Shown here: piece by piece, positions 18,821 through 26,915 of the stretch | Layout: every line of letters begins with the position of its first letter | Numbering within the stretch: position 1 is the stretch's first letter | Assembly: GCA_018241165.1 (NCBI GenBank) | Contig: JAFEEK010000459.1 | Location: 1 to 26,915 of the forward strand | Length of the DNA stretch: 26,915 bases | Source: Pseudomonadota bacterium | Lineage (GTDB): Bacteria; Pseudomonadota; Gammaproteobacteria; Xanthomonadales; Rhodanobacteraceae | Direction: 5' to 3' | Program-made: the position numbers and the translations under genes | The notes under the pieces: model-generated | Seen by the model: only the letters and a program-made list of their open reading frames with translations | Told to the model about the DNA's origin: nothing | Databases searched by the model: none

Positions 18821-18849
18821 TCGACAACCCGGCGATACCGGGCTATAAA
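18821..18849 (+). promoter_or_regulatory. Probable sigma70 promoter of rng
   Basis: TCGACA (18821-18826) and TATAAA (18844-18849) each match the consensus at 5 of 6 positions and are exactly 17 bp apart, the best promoter match I found in the window. Transcription would start near 18856, giving a leader of about 25 nt before the GTG at 18881. The spacer holds an inverted repeat CCCGG-CGATA-CCGGG (18828-18842), which could be an operator or chance. Confidence 0.55.
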
Positions 18850-18880
18850 TCGGTTTAGAAAATCCTTTTAAGTGGTTGTC

Positions 18881-20362
18881 GTGTCCGAAGAAATCCTCAT
18901 AAACGTGACGCCGCGCGAAACCCGCGCCGCGGTCGTCGAAAACGGCGTACTGCAGGAAGTGCTGATCGAGCGTGCCCTGCGCCGCGGTTATGTCGGCAAC
19001 ATCTACAAGGGCCGCGTCAGCCGGGTCATGCCCGGCATGCAGGCGGCATTCGTGGAGATCGGGCTGGAGCGCGCGGCGTTCCTGCACGCCTCGGACATCC
19101 TGCGCGCTGTGCCGCCGTTGGCCGGCGACGGTCAGGAACCCCCGCCGCCGCCGCCCTCGCAGCCGATCGGCGAACTGGTCCGCGATGGCCAGGAAATCGT
19201 CGTACAGGTGATCAAGGATCCGATCGGCAGCAAGGGTGCGCGCCTGACCACGAACCTGTCCGTGCCGTCGCGTTATCTCGTGTTGCTGCCGCTGGCCAAG
19301 GCCATCGGCGTGTCGGTGCGCATCGAGGACGAAACCGAACGCGCGCGTCTGAAGGAGATTTTGCAGGCACGCGCGCTGGAAACCGGCCACGGCTACATCG
19401 TACGCACGAATGCGGAAGGTCAGGGCGCCGAAGCGCTGGCCGAAGACGTGGCCTACCTGACCCGGCTCTGGCAATCCGTGCAGGAAGCAATGGCCCGCAC
19501 CCGCGCCGGCGAGCGCGTGTACGAGGATCTTTCGCTGCCGCTGCGCGCGCTGCGCGACCTGATGCGCAAGGACGTCGAAAAGGTGCGCGTGGATTCGCGC
19601 GAAACGCTCGAGCGCATGCTGGGGTTCGCCAGCCAGTTCATGCCCGAACTCGCCGAACGCATCGAGCACTATCCGGGCGAGCGTCCGATCTTCGACCTGT
19701 ACGGTGTCGAGGACGAGATTCAGCGCGCGCTCAAGAAGCAGGTGCCATTGAAGTCGGGCGGCTATCTCGTCGTCGACCAGACCGAGGCCATGACCACCAT
19801 CGACGTCAACACCGGCGCCTTCCTTGGCCATCGCAACCTCGAGGAAACGGTGTATCGCACCAACCTCGAGGCGGCGCAGGCGGCGGCGCGCCAGCTGCGC
19901 CTGCGCAACCTCGGCGGCATCATCATCATCGACTTCATCGACATGGTCGATGAAGAACACAAGCGCCAGGTCCTGCGCACGCTGGAAAAATCCCTGGCCC
20001 ACGATCACGCCAAGACCACGGTCTACGAGATGACGCAGCTGGGCCTCGTGCAGATGACGCGCAAGCGTACGGTGGAGAGTCTCGAACGCCAACTGTGCGA
20101 GCCGTGCCCGGCGTGCGAAGGGCGCGGAAACATAAAGACGGCCGAAACCGTCACCTACGAAATTTTCCGCGAAATCACCCGTGCCGTGCGCCAGTTCGAG
20201 GCCAAGAAGCTGCTCGTGCTGGCGGCGCCGAAAGTCGTCGCGCGCATCCTCGACGAGGAATCCGCGGCGGTGGCCGAACTCGAGGAATTCATCGGCAAGA
20301 CCATCCGCTTCCAGCCCGAGGAGCATTACGCGCAGGAGCAGTACGATGTCGTGCTGCTGTAG
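18881..20362 (+). CDS. rng: Ribonuclease G
   Basis: Endoribonuclease of the RNase E/G family (493 residues), acting in 16S rRNA 5' end maturation and mRNA decay. An S1 RNA-binding domain (RRGYVGNIYKGRVSRVMPGMQAAFVEIG) starts near residue 35 and contains an insert with a run of six prolines (about 87-92). The catalytic aspartates are D308 (TIDVNTG) and D351 (IIIIDFIDM). The zinc-link CPAC has its cysteines at 409 and 412. There is no long C-terminal scaffold, so this is RNase G and not RNase E. The GTG at 18881 (MSEEILINVTPRE) fits the family; the GTG at 18872 would add only three valines. A good promoter lies upstream. It is followed by a weak terminator, a repeat and yhdP. Confidence 0.96.
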   Translation: MSEEILINVTPRETRAAVVENGVLQEVLIERALRRGYVGNIYKGRVSRVMPGMQAAFVEIGLERAAFLHASDILRAVPPLAGDGQEPPPPPPSQPIGELVRDGQEIVVQVIKDPIGSKGARLTTNLSVPSRYLVLLPLAKAIGVSVRIEDETERARLKEILQARALETGHGYIVRTNAEGQGAEALAEDVAYLTRLWQSVQEAMARTRAGERVYEDLSLPLRALRDLMRKDVEKVRVDSRETLERMLGFASQFMPELAERIEHYPGERPIFDLYGVEDEIQRALKKQVPLKSGGYLVVDQTEAMTTIDVNTGAFLGHRNLEETVYRTNLEAAQAAARQLRLRNLGGIIIIDFIDMVDEEHKRQVLRTLEKSLAHDHAKTTVYEMTQLGLVQMTRKRTVESLERQLCEPCPACEGRGNIKTAETVTYEIFREITRAVRQFEAKKLLVLAAPKVVARILDEESAAVAELEEFIGKTIRFQPEEHYAQEQYDVVLL

Positions 20363-20365
20363 CGC

Positions 20366-20386
20366 GCACACCCGGGTGCATTTTTT
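20366..20386 (+). terminator. Weak intrinsic terminator after rng
   Basis: GCAC (20366-20369) can pair with GTGC (20376-20379) around the loop ACCCGG, followed by A and six T residues (20381-20386). It starts 3 bp after the rng stop codon. The stem is short (4 bp), so it may work only partly; the palindromic repeat that follows directly could strengthen it. Confidence 0.4.
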
Positions 20387-20487
20387 CGTCATTCCGGGGC
20401 CGCCGAAGGCGGAACCCGGAATCCAGCGCCTTTGCTCAATTCAAATCAAGAGCAAGGAACTGGATTCCGGCTTTCGCCGGAATGACG
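20387..20487 (+). repeat. Palindromic intergenic repeat, copy 3
   Basis: A 101-bp element between rng and yhdP. Its right 28 bp (20460-20487) are identical to those of copy 2 and to the reverse complement of the left end of copy 1. The left end begins CGTCATTCCGG but is then altered: the GAAA tetraloop arm is replaced by a longer, less perfect GCCGCCGAAGGCGG arm. The middle is different from copy 1. This is the largest gap (165 bp) in the maf-pmbA block. Confidence 0.85.
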
Positions 20488-20527
20488 AGCACTGGAGCTT
20501 CGGTGGCGCCGGAGCGCAGCGCTCGTG

Positions 20528-23500
20528 ATGTGGAAGCCCCACATCCGGCGCGCGCGCCTGTGGTTGCAGGCGCTGTTCGCCGCCGTGGTCATCGTGCTTG
20601 CGCTGGGCGTTGGCGTGGCGCAGATCGCGCTGCCGTGGATCGCCAGTCATCCGCAACGCATTGCCGCGCTGTTGAGCGATCGCTTGCAGCGTGCGGTGAC
20701 ACTGGATGGCGTGACCGGCGTCTGGGAACGCGATGGCCCGCTGCTGGCACTGCATGGCGTGCACATCGCCGGTGCGGATGCGAAGGCTCCCGGCAGCACG
20801 ATTGCGCAGGCCGAGTTGAAGATCAATTTCTTTTCCGCCTTGCATCGCAATCAGGCGTGGAACGAGTTTCGTCTCGTCGGCTTGAACCTGCACCTGGCGC
20901 GCGATGCAAACGGCCAATGGCAATTGAGCGGGATCGACGCCGGCGGGCAGGCCGCCGGCGATGCAAAAGACTCCGTGCTGCTTTCGCTTGGCGCGCTGGT
21001 GCTGCGGGACCTGCGCGTAACGATCCAGGCCGCGCCGGACAGCAAGCCGGTCACGCTGCTCTCGGACGAAGTGCGCCTGGTCAATTCGGGCAGCACGCAT
21101 CGCATGCTCGCGCGCGTACGCTGCGCCGACACGCAGTCGCCGATCGATGCCGTGGTCGACTACGACAGTTCCTCGCGCGACGGCGAACTGTACCTCGGCG
21201 GCACTGCGCTGGACCTGGCGGCCCTCACGCACGGCTACGCGTGGCAAGGCTTGCAAGCCGAACGCGGCAGCGGCCGCCTGCAATTCTGGGGTTGGTGGAA
21301 GCGCGACCGCCTGGAGCGCGCGCGCCTGGAATCCGATCTCACCAACGTCGTGCTGACCTCATCTACGCCGATCGAACTCGACCCCAGGCGCAGCATCGTC
21401 CCGCGCGTGGGTTTCGACCGCATCGCGTTCGGCGCGCGCTGGCAGCGTGGCGATCGCGGCTGGAGCGCCGATGTGGCCGATCTCGTCCTCGCGCGGCAAG
21501 GTATCGTCGCCGTGCCGGCAAGCATCCATCTGGAAAAAACGCGTGATCCGGCGGCGGCCGATTCGCGCTGGGACGTTCGTCTGCAAGGCGTGAACATTTC
21601 CGCTCCGGCCAGCGTGGCGATGCTCAGCGAAGCGGCGTCGCCGGCGTGGCGGCGCTGGCTGTACATGGCCGACCCGGCCGGTACCCTGCAGCGCGTTGAG
21701 CTGCATTTCGATGGCGCGCAGGATTTCGACGTTTCCGCCGATCTGGACACACTCGCATGGCACGCGGTGGATGCGCTACCGGGCATCACCAGCCTGACCG
21801 GCACCCTGCTCGGCGATGCGGACGGTTTCAATCTGCATCTGCCGGCGCATGCCGGTTTTGGCGTGAATGAAGCGCGCGTGTTTCGCCAGCCCCTGGAATT
21901 TTCGCGTTTCGCAGGCGATATCGCGGCGTGGCACGGCGACGGCGGCTGGCGCATCGGCACCGACGCGCTGGATTTCGAAGGCGCCGGCTACGGCGGCCAG
22001 TTGCGCGGCAGCGTGCAATTGCACGATGACGGCTCGCGTCCGGCGCTGGATGTCTACGCCGTGGTCGATCACGGCGAGGTGCCGGCCGCGAAACTGTTCT
22101 GGCCGATCAACATCATGCCGCCGGATGGGGTGAAATGGCTGGACCGCGCGCTGGTATCGGGAAAGATCGTCGATGGCCGCGCGGTGTTCCGCGGCGACCT
22201 TGCCGACTGGCCGTTCACGAATTTCGCCGGTCGCTTCGAGGCGCGCGCGCAAATCGACGACGCGAAGCTGGTCTATCTGCCGGATTGGCCTGCCGCCGAA
22301 CATGTACGTGCCGTTGCCGACTTCGTCAACAACGGCTTGAGCGTCGAGTCCGGCAGCGCGCAGGCGCTGGGCAACGCAGTGGATAGTGCCAGCGTCACGA
22401 TCGCCGATCTTGCCGAAGCGGTGCTGGAACTGGATGTCGAAGGCTCGGGCAGCGGCAAGAGCCTGCTCGACTTCATCAAGGCCACGCCAATCGGCGCGCA
22501 CTACGCCGAACACTTGCTGGGCGTGAGCGTCAGCGGCAAGAGCAAGGTGAAATTCCACTTGCACCTGCCCATTCACGCGACCGAACAGCTCGATCTGGCC
22601 GGTACCGCCAGCCTGAACCAGGCCGACCTTACCGACGCGCAGTACGCGCTGCGCCTGAAGCAGGCGACGGGCACGCTCGCGTTTTCGCAAAACGGGTTCG
22701 ATACGGGCGAATTGCCGGTCACGCGCGACGGCAAGCCTGCGACGTTCCGCCTTGCGGTCGGCGGATTCGCCACCGACAAGTCGCATGCCGTCGAGGCGAA
22801 CCTGCGCGGAAATTTCCCGGCGTCCGACCTGCTCGCGTATGCGCCGATCCTCGCGCCGTGGGCGAATCGCATCAGTGGCAACGCCGCATGGAACGTGGGC
22901 TTTTCCGCGGACCACGACGATGCGAAGAATCCCGGCCAACGCATCACCGTCGCATCGGATCTTGATGGCGTGGGCATCGACCTGCCTGCGCCGCTGACCA
23001 AATCCGCCGCCACCGCCTTGCCGTTGACGTTGACCGTCGGCCTGCCGTTCGTCGGCGGCAGCATCGACCTGCAACTGGGCGGACTCATGCGCATGCGCGG
23101 CCGCCTGGAGTCGCCCAAGCAGGCGTTTGCGGCGCGCGTGGACTTCGGCGGCGATGCGTCGGCGCCACTGCCGGCGTCCGGTTTCGATATCGGCGGCAGT
23201 GCGCCGCTGCTGGATCTTTCCGGCTGGATGGATTTCGCTGTTTCGAATTCCGGCAGCGGCAGCGAGGGATTGGTATCCGGCGTGGATTTGCACGCGCAGG
23301 ATCTGCGCGCCTGGGACCGCGATTTCGGGCCGGCGCAATTCACGTTGAAGCCGACGAAGAACGAACTCGACCTCGGATTCGATGGCGCCAACATCGCCGG
23401 CAACATGGAGATCCCGCTCGCCGATTTCCGCCAGCGCGGCGTCACCGCGCAATTCGACCGCATCTTCTGGCCGGACGCGGGCGACACCGAGACCAGTGCA

Positions 23501-24433
23501 ATGGCTGGCGAGAATCCGGCCAATGTGCCGCCGCTGCATATCCGCATCGGCGATTTTCGCCTGGGCGATTCGCGTTTCGGCGCAACCGTGGTGGAAAGCT
23601 ACCCGGTCGCGGGCGGCACGCATTTCGAGCAGGTCACCACGCATTCGAAAAACGTGGAAATGCGCGCGCGCGGCGATTGGACCGGCAAGCCCGGCAGCGA
23701 CATTTCGGATTTCTCCATCGATTTTTCTGCGCAGAACCTTGGCCGCATGCTCGACACGTTCGGCTATGCCGGCGTCGTCGATGGCGGCGCCACCGTGGCC
23801 CACATCCAGGGCCAGTGGGCCGGATCGCCATCGATGTTCGCCCTGGCGCGCATCAATGGCACGCTCAAGGTCTCGGTTGCCGAAGGCCGCATTCCGGACG
23901 CCGATCCCGGCGCCGGTCGCATCTTCGGCCTGTTCAACCTGGGTGCCATCCCGCGCCGTCTGTCGCTGGATTTCGGCGATTTCTTCAAGTCCGGCTTCAG
24001 CTTCGATTCGATCGAAGGCACATTCACGCTCAAGGACGGCAACGCCTTCACCACCGGCTTGAAGGTCAAGGGTCCTGCGGCCGACATCGTCGTCGACGGC
24101 CGCGCCGGCTTGAAAGCCAAGGACTACGACCAAACCATGCAAGTCACGCCGCATGTCGGCGGCGCCTTGATGATCGGCGGCGCCGTCGTCGGCGGGCCGG
24201 TCGGCGCCGCGGCCGGTGCCGTGCTGCAGGGCGTGCTGCGCAAGGCGCTGAACGATGTCACCCGCGTGCGTTACAGCGTCACCGGCAGTTGGGAAAAACC
24301 CGTGATCACCGAGATCGCCAAGGAAACGGTGAAGGGCGAGCCGGCACCCGGGAAACCGGCGCCCGCCACGCCGAAAGAGAAAGATGCAAAAACCTCGAAC
24401 GATCCACCCGCCGCTGCCACGAACCGCTCATGA
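20528..24433 (+). CDS. yhdP: AsmA-like protein YhdP, envelope phospholipid transport
   Basis: A giant envelope protein (1301 residues) of the YhdP/TIGR02099 family. In E. coli YhdP works with TamB and YdbH to carry phospholipids from inner to outer membrane. One N-terminal membrane helix (about 12-34, [20 protein letters not shown]) anchors it, and the rest is periplasmic beta-rich sequence. The AsmA-like C-terminal region includes [14 protein letters not shown], preceded by a glycine-rich hydrophobic stretch ([20 protein letters not shown], about 1215-1234). The tail is Pro/Ala/Lys-rich and looks disordered. GTG (20525) and ATG (20528) are adjacent possible starts; I chose ATG. Its stop overlaps the tldD start (ATGA), showing coupling. 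The rng-yhdP-tldD order matches E. coli. Confidence 0.94.
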   Translation: MWKPHIRRARLWLQALFAAVVIVLALGVGVAQIALPWIASHPQRIAALLSDRLQRAVTLDGVTGVWERDGPLLALHGVHIAGADAKAPGSTIAQAELKINFFSALHRNQAWNEFRLVGLNLHLARDANGQWQLSGIDAGGQAAGDAKDSVLLSLGALVLRDLRVTIQAAPDSKPVTLLSDEVRLVNSGSTHRMLARVRCADTQSPIDAVVDYDSSSRDGELYLGGTALDLAALTHGYAWQGLQAERGSGRLQFWGWWKRDRLERARLESDLTNVVLTSSTPIELDPRRSIVPRVGFDRIAFGARWQRGDRGWSADVADLVLARQGIVAVPASIHLEKTRDPAAADSRWDVRLQGVNISAPASVAMLSEAASPAWRRWLYMADPAGTLQRVELHFDGAQDFDVSADLDTLAWHAVDALPGITSLTGTLLGDADGFNLHLPAHAGFGVNEARVFRQPLEFSRFAGDIAAWHGDGGWRIGTDALDFEGAGYGGQLRGSVQLHDDGSRPALDVYAVVDHGEVPAAKLFWPINIMPPDGVKWLDRALVSGKIVDGRAVFRGDLADWPFTNFAGRFEARAQIDDAKLVYLPDWPAAEHVRAVADFVNNGLSVESGSAQALGNAVDSASVTIADLAEAVLELDVEGSGSGKSLLDFIKATPIGAHYAEHLLGVSVSGKSKVKFHLHLPIHATEQLDLAGTASLNQADLTDAQYALRLKQATGTLAFSQNGFDTGELPVTRDGKPATFRLAVGGFATDKSHAVEANLRGNFPASDLLAYAPILAPWANRISGNAAWNVGFSADHDDAKNPGQRITVASDLDGVGIDLPAPLTKSAATALPLTLTVGLPFVGGSIDLQLGGLMRMRGRLESPKQAFAARVDFGGDASAPLPASGFDIGGSAPLLDLSGWMDFAVSNSGSGSEGLVSGVDLHAQDLRAWDRDFGPAQFTLKPTKNELDLGFDGANIAGNMEIPLADFRQRGVTAQFDRIFWPDAGDTETSAMAGENPANVPPLHIRIGDFRLGDSRFGATVVESYPVAGGTHFEQVTTHSKNVEMRARGDWTGKPGSDISDFSIDFSAQNLGRMLDTFGYAGVVDGGATVAHIQGQWAGSPSMFALARINGTLKVSVAEGRIPDADPGAGRIFGLFNLGAIPRRLSLDFGDFFKSGFSFDSIEGTFTLKDGNAFTTGLKVKGPAADIVVDGRAGLKAKDYDQTMQVTPHVGGALMIGGAVVGGPVGAAAGAVLQGVLRKALNDVTRVRYSVTGSWEKPVITEIAKETVKGEPAPGKPAPATPKEKDAKTSNDPPAAATNRS

Positions 24434-25869
24434 CAATTCTTGCCCAAGTCGAAAAACAACTCCTGCAACCCGGCGGATTTTCCAGTACCGATCTCGAACG
24501 CGTGTTCGGGCAGTTGCTGGGGCCTTCCATCGACGCGGCGGACCTGTATTTCCAGCATTCGCGCAGCGAATCGTGGATGCTCGAGGACGGCATCGTGCGC
24601 GAGGGCAGCCACTCGATAGAGCAGGGCGTCGGCGTGCGCGCGATGAGCGGAGAGAAGACCGGATTCGCCTATTCCGACGAGATCGTGCTGCCGCAACTGC
24701 TCAGCGCCGCGCAGTCCGCGCGCGCGATCGCGCAGTCCGGGAATCCCGGTGCCGGCCATGCGCTCGCCGCGCGCGAGGCGAAGGCGCTGTACGCGCCGAT
24801 CGATCCGGTCGAGTCGCTGGCGAATGAGGATAAAATTGCACTTTTGCGCGAAGTGGACAAATTCGCGCGTTCGCTCGATCCCTGCGTCGCGCAGGTGATC
24901 GTCAGCCTTGCCGCGACGCTGGACACGGTGCTGATCGCGGCGTCCGACGGCACGCTGGCCGCCGACGTGCGCCCGCTGGTGCGCCTGAACGTGAACGTGA
25001 TCGCCGAGCGCCACGGCCGCCGCGAGTCCGGCAATGCCGGCGGCGGCGGGCGTTACGGCTACAAGGAATTGCTCGCCAACGGTCGCGCGCATGCATTTGC
25101 GCGCGAAGCGGTGCGAACGGCGTTGGTGAATCTGGATTCGATTCCGGCACCCGCGGGAACGATGACGGTCGTGCTCGGTCCCGGCTGGCCCGGCGTGCTG
25201 CTGCACGAGGCGATCGGGCACGGCTTCGAGGGCGATTTCAACCGCAAGGGCACGTCGGCTTTTGCCGGGCGCATGGGCGAGAAGGTCGCATCCGATTTGT
25301 GCACGGTGGTCGATGATGGAACGCTGCCGAACCGGCGCGGCTCGCTGTCCATCGACGACGAAGGCGTGCCGGGCGAATGCACGACCCTGGTCGAAAACGG
25401 CGTGCTCAAAGGCTACATGCAGGACAAGCTCAATGCGCGCCTGATGGGCATGCGTTCCACCGGCAACGGCCGCCGCGAATCGTTCGCGCACCTGCCGATG
25501 CCGCGCATGACCAACACCTACATGCTGCCGGGCAAGAGCGATCCGGGCGAGATCATTGCGTCGGTCGAACGTGGACTGTACGCGGTCAACTTCGGCGGCG
25601 GCCAGGTCGACATCACCAACGGCAAGTTCGTGTTCTCCGCGAGCGAGGCCTACCTGATCGAAAACGGCAAAATCACGCGACCGGTGAAGGGCGCGACCTT
25701 GATCGGCTCCGGCCCGGAAGTGCTCACGCGCGTATCGATGGTCGGCAACGACCTGAAACTCGACGAAGGTGTTGGCGTATGCGGCAAGGATGGCCAGAGC
25801 GTGCCGGTCGGCGTGGGCCAGCCGACGCTGCGCATCGATGCGATGACGGTCGGTGGAACGGCGGCGTGA
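24430..25869 (+). CDS. tldD: Metalloprotease TldD
   Basis: Catalytic subunit (479 residues) of the TldD/TldE (PmbA) heterodimeric zinc protease, which degrades unfolded peptides and in some bacteria matures microcins and assists toxin-antitoxin turnover. The zinc motif HEAIGH is at 259-264 (H259, E260, H264), embedded in the family signature [43 protein letters not shown] and IGSGPEVL further on are also diagnostic. The ATG at 24430 overlaps the yhdP stop by 4 bp; the frame is open far upstream inside yhdP, but only as a shadow. Its partner pmbA begins at 26568, beyond the opposing yjgA gene. Confidence 0.97.
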   Translation: MTILAQVEKQLLQPGGFSSTDLERVFGQLLGPSIDAADLYFQHSRSESWMLEDGIVREGSHSIEQGVGVRAMSGEKTGFAYSDEIVLPQLLSAAQSARAIAQSGNPGAGHALAAREAKALYAPIDPVESLANEDKIALLREVDKFARSLDPCVAQVIVSLAATLDTVLIAASDGTLAADVRPLVRLNVNVIAERHGRRESGNAGGGGRYGYKELLANGRAHAFAREAVRTALVNLDSIPAPAGTMTVVLGPGWPGVLLHEAIGHGFEGDFNRKGTSAFAGRMGEKVASDLCTVVDDGTLPNRRGSLSIDDEGVPGECTTLVENGVLKGYMQDKLNARLMGMRSTGNGRRESFAHLPMPRMTNTYMLPGKSDPGEIIASVERGLYAVNFGGGQVDITNGKFVFSASEAYLIENGKITRPVKGATLIGSGPEVLTRVSMVGNDLKLDEGVGVCGKDGQSVPVGVGQPTLRIDAMTVGGTAA

Positions 25870-25874
25870 TTTTT

Positions 25875-26012
25875 CCCTCTCCCCCAAACTCGTTTGGGGG
25901 AGAGGGCCAGGGTGAGGGGGATGTGCTTCGGTTTGCTGCAACGTTGTTTAGTTGCAAGGCGTTGCCCCCTCACCCAACCCTCTCCCCCATCGCCATGCGA
26001 TGGGGGAGAGGG
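25875..26012. repeat. Nested inverted repeat between tldD and yjgA
   Basis: Two perfect hairpins bound this 138-bp element: CCCTCTCCCCCAAAC / GTTTGGGGGAGAGGG (25875-25889 with 25892-25906) and CCCTCTCCCCCATCGC / GCGATGGGGGAGAGGG (25978-25993 with 25997-26012). Between them GGGTGAGGGGG (25910-25920) pairs with CCCCCTCACCC (25965-25975), so the whole unit can also fold as one long stem around a 44-bp centre. It starts 5 bp after the tldD stop and ends 1 bp before the yjgA stop. It probably acts as a two-way terminator or mRNA end protector. It is unrelated to the CCGGAATGACG elements. Confidence 0.88.
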
Positions 26013-26013
26013 G

Positions 26014-26541
26014 CTAAAGCAACTTGCGCAGCGCGCGGAACAACTCGTGGAAGGCATGCAGCGGTTTTTGTCCTTCGCGTTCGGCGCGCGCCTTGCGCGC
26101 AAGCTGGCGCAGGCGCTGGCGGTCGGCTGATGGTGTGTGTTGCATTAGCTCGTCGAGCGCGGCATCGCCATCGGCGAGCAGGCGTTCACGCCAGGTCTCG
26201 ATGCGGTGCAGGGCGGCGGCTTCGCGGCGCACATGCTCGCGATCGTGTTCGAGCACGGCGCGCAGCGGTTCGCGTTCGGCCTCGTCGAGCTTGCGCAACT
26301 GCTTGGCGAGGAATTGTTCGGCGCGCTTGCGCGCGATCTGCTGCTTCACGGCGGACGTACGCACGACTTCGGCGCGCAGGTCGTCGTCGAGCGGCACGCG
26401 CGACAACTGCGCGTCGGACAGCGCGGCCAGCGCCTGCGCGAGCTTGAGCACATCCAGCGCCTCGCGGCGGCGCTGGCTGCGGCTGGGACGCTCGTCGCGG
26501 GGGATGGCGGCGTGGGAATCGTCGTCGTAATCGTGCATCAT
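26014..26541 (-). CDS. yjgA: Ribosome biogenesis factor YjgA/DarP (DUF615)
   Basis: A 175-residue, strongly charged helical protein of the DUF615 family (YjgA, DarP), which associates with late large-subunit precursors and promotes 50S maturation. Typical features are the acidic N-terminus (MMHDYDDD), then PSRSQRRREALDVLKLAQAL, the segment VKQQIARKRAEQFLAKQLRK, and a C-terminus rich in Arg and Leu (HELFRALRKLL). ATGs at 26541 and 26538 are adjacent; GAAGA precedes both. It is divergent from pmbA (26 bp apart), as yjgA and pmbA are in E. coli, and convergent with tldD. Confidence 0.94.
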   Translation of the reverse strand: MMHDYDDDSHAAIPRDERPSRSQRRREALDVLKLAQALAALSDAQLSRVPLDDDLRAEVVRTSAVKQQIARKRAEQFLAKQLRKLDEAEREPLRAVLEHDREHVRREAAALHRIETWRERLLADGDAALDELMQHTPSADRQRLRQLARKARAEREGQKPLHAFHELFRALRKLL

Positions 26542-26567
26542 TCTTCAGTTATGCAAAGTGGAAATCC

Positions 26568-26915
26568 ATGAACGCCATCATCGCACAACCCGACGATTCG
26601 CTCGCCCAACTCGATAGCCTGGCGACTCTTGCCGAAGAGGTAATCCGCCGCTGCCGCGCCGCGGGCGCGAGCGACGCCGAAGTCGGCGCCAGCATCGACA
26701 CCGGCTTGTCCGTGAATGTGCGCCTGGGCGAGGTCGAAACCGTCGAGCACAACCGCGACCGCGCCTTTGGCGTCACCGTGTACTTCGGCCAGCGCAAGGG
26801 TTCGGCGAGCACGGCGGACCTGGCGGTTGACTCCATCGCCAAGACGATCGAACAGGCCTGCGCGATCGCGAAGTACACCGAAGCCGATCCGTTCGCGGGA
26901 CTTGCGGACCCGGCG
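26568..26915 (+). CDS. pmbA: Metalloprotease subunit PmbA (TldE), 5' part only
   Basis: The first 116 residues of PmbA/TldE, partner of TldD; the gene runs off the window. The N-terminal domain is recognisable: LAEEVIRRCRAAGASDAEVG, then GLSVNVRLGEVETVEHNRDR and GVTVYFGQRKGSASTADL. TldE lacks the zinc site and serves as the structural half of the heterodimer; that part of the gene is not visible here. The ATG at 26568 follows a GTGGAAA stretch, a modest ribosome binding site. Confidence 0.95.
   Translation, partial: MNAIIAQPDDSLAQLDSLATLAEEVIRRCRAAGASDAEVGASIDTGLSVNVRLGEVETVEHNRDRAFGVTVYFGQRKGSASTADLAVDSIAKTIEQACAIAKYTEADPFAGLADPA

Noticed and set aside
18828..18842. CCCGG-CGATA-CCGGG as a terminator of maf
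   Set aside because: There is no T-run after it, and it lies within a well-matched promoter.
18794..20392. A 532-codon minus-strand open frame opposite rng
   Set aside because: The plus strand is unmistakably RNase G, and the antisense product shows no domain.
8265..20487. Repeated CCGGAATGACG units as a CRISPR array
   Set aside because: The copies are kilobases apart, are internally palindromic, and show no regular spacers or cas genes.
21776..24154. A 792-codon minus-strand open frame opposite yhdP
   Set aside because: Same antisense shadow effect; the protein is dominated by Arg, Ala and His and shows no motif.

Overview
The window looks like GC-rich chromosomal DNA (well over 60 % G+C by eye) from a gammaproteobacterium, most likely of the Xanthomonadales/Lysobacterales (a Rhodanobacteraceae-like member is my best guess). 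The basis is gene order (leuS-lptE-holA ... nadD ... rsfS-rlmH, then maf-rng-yhdP-tldD-yjgA-pmbA), protein resemblance recalled from memory, and intergenic palindromic repeats of a type common in that group. No database search was possible. I saw no rRNA, tRNA, CRISPR array, transposase or phage gene.

Layout. (1) 1-3591: a membrane-anchored Ser/Thr protein kinase with a very large C-terminal TPR sensor half, behind a plausible sigma70 promoter. (2) 3619-5371, minus strand: a 98-residue protein I do not recognise and an exported amidohydrolase of the Xaa-dipeptidase type. (3) 5539-12125: leuS, lptE, holA, an APC-family permease and nadD. (4) 12142-14862: a PIN-toxin/Phd-antitoxin pair in toxin-first order, and a DeaD-like RNA helicase on the minus strand. 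Both lie between nadD and rsfS, which are neighbours or nearly so in many relatives. (5) 14912-18166: rsfS (with an unusual basic N-terminal tail if the TTG start is right), rlmH and a MASE1-PAS-PAS-GGDEF diguanylate cyclase. (6) 18228-26915: maf (yhdE type), rng, yhdP, tldD, yjgA (minus strand) and the start of pmbA.

How the genes fit together. Most of the window is housekeeping. LeuS, RsfS, RlmH, DeaD, RNase G and YjgA/DarP all concern translation, ribosome maturation or RNA. LptE and YhdP serve the outer membrane. HolA and NadD serve replication and NAD synthesis. TldD and PmbA form a metalloprotease pair. The accessory parts are the kinase, the permease, the toxin-antitoxin pair and the cyclase, each placed at a break in the conserved order.

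Repeats are the most distinctive structural feature. Three copies of a palindromic element sharing an identical 28-bp half-site lie at 8265-8351, 13319-13399 and 20387-20487, and the middle one is read in frame as part of the DeaD-like helicase. A different nested inverted repeat (25875-26012) fills the gap between the convergent tldD and yjgA. I did not find a clearly undescribed multi-gene system. The best candidates for a closer look are the in-frame repeat in the helicase, the toxin-first PIN/Phd module with its palindromic and possibly leaderless promoter, and the RsfS tail. No gene-free stretch exceeds 300 bases; the largest gaps are about 130-170 bp and hold promoters or repeats.
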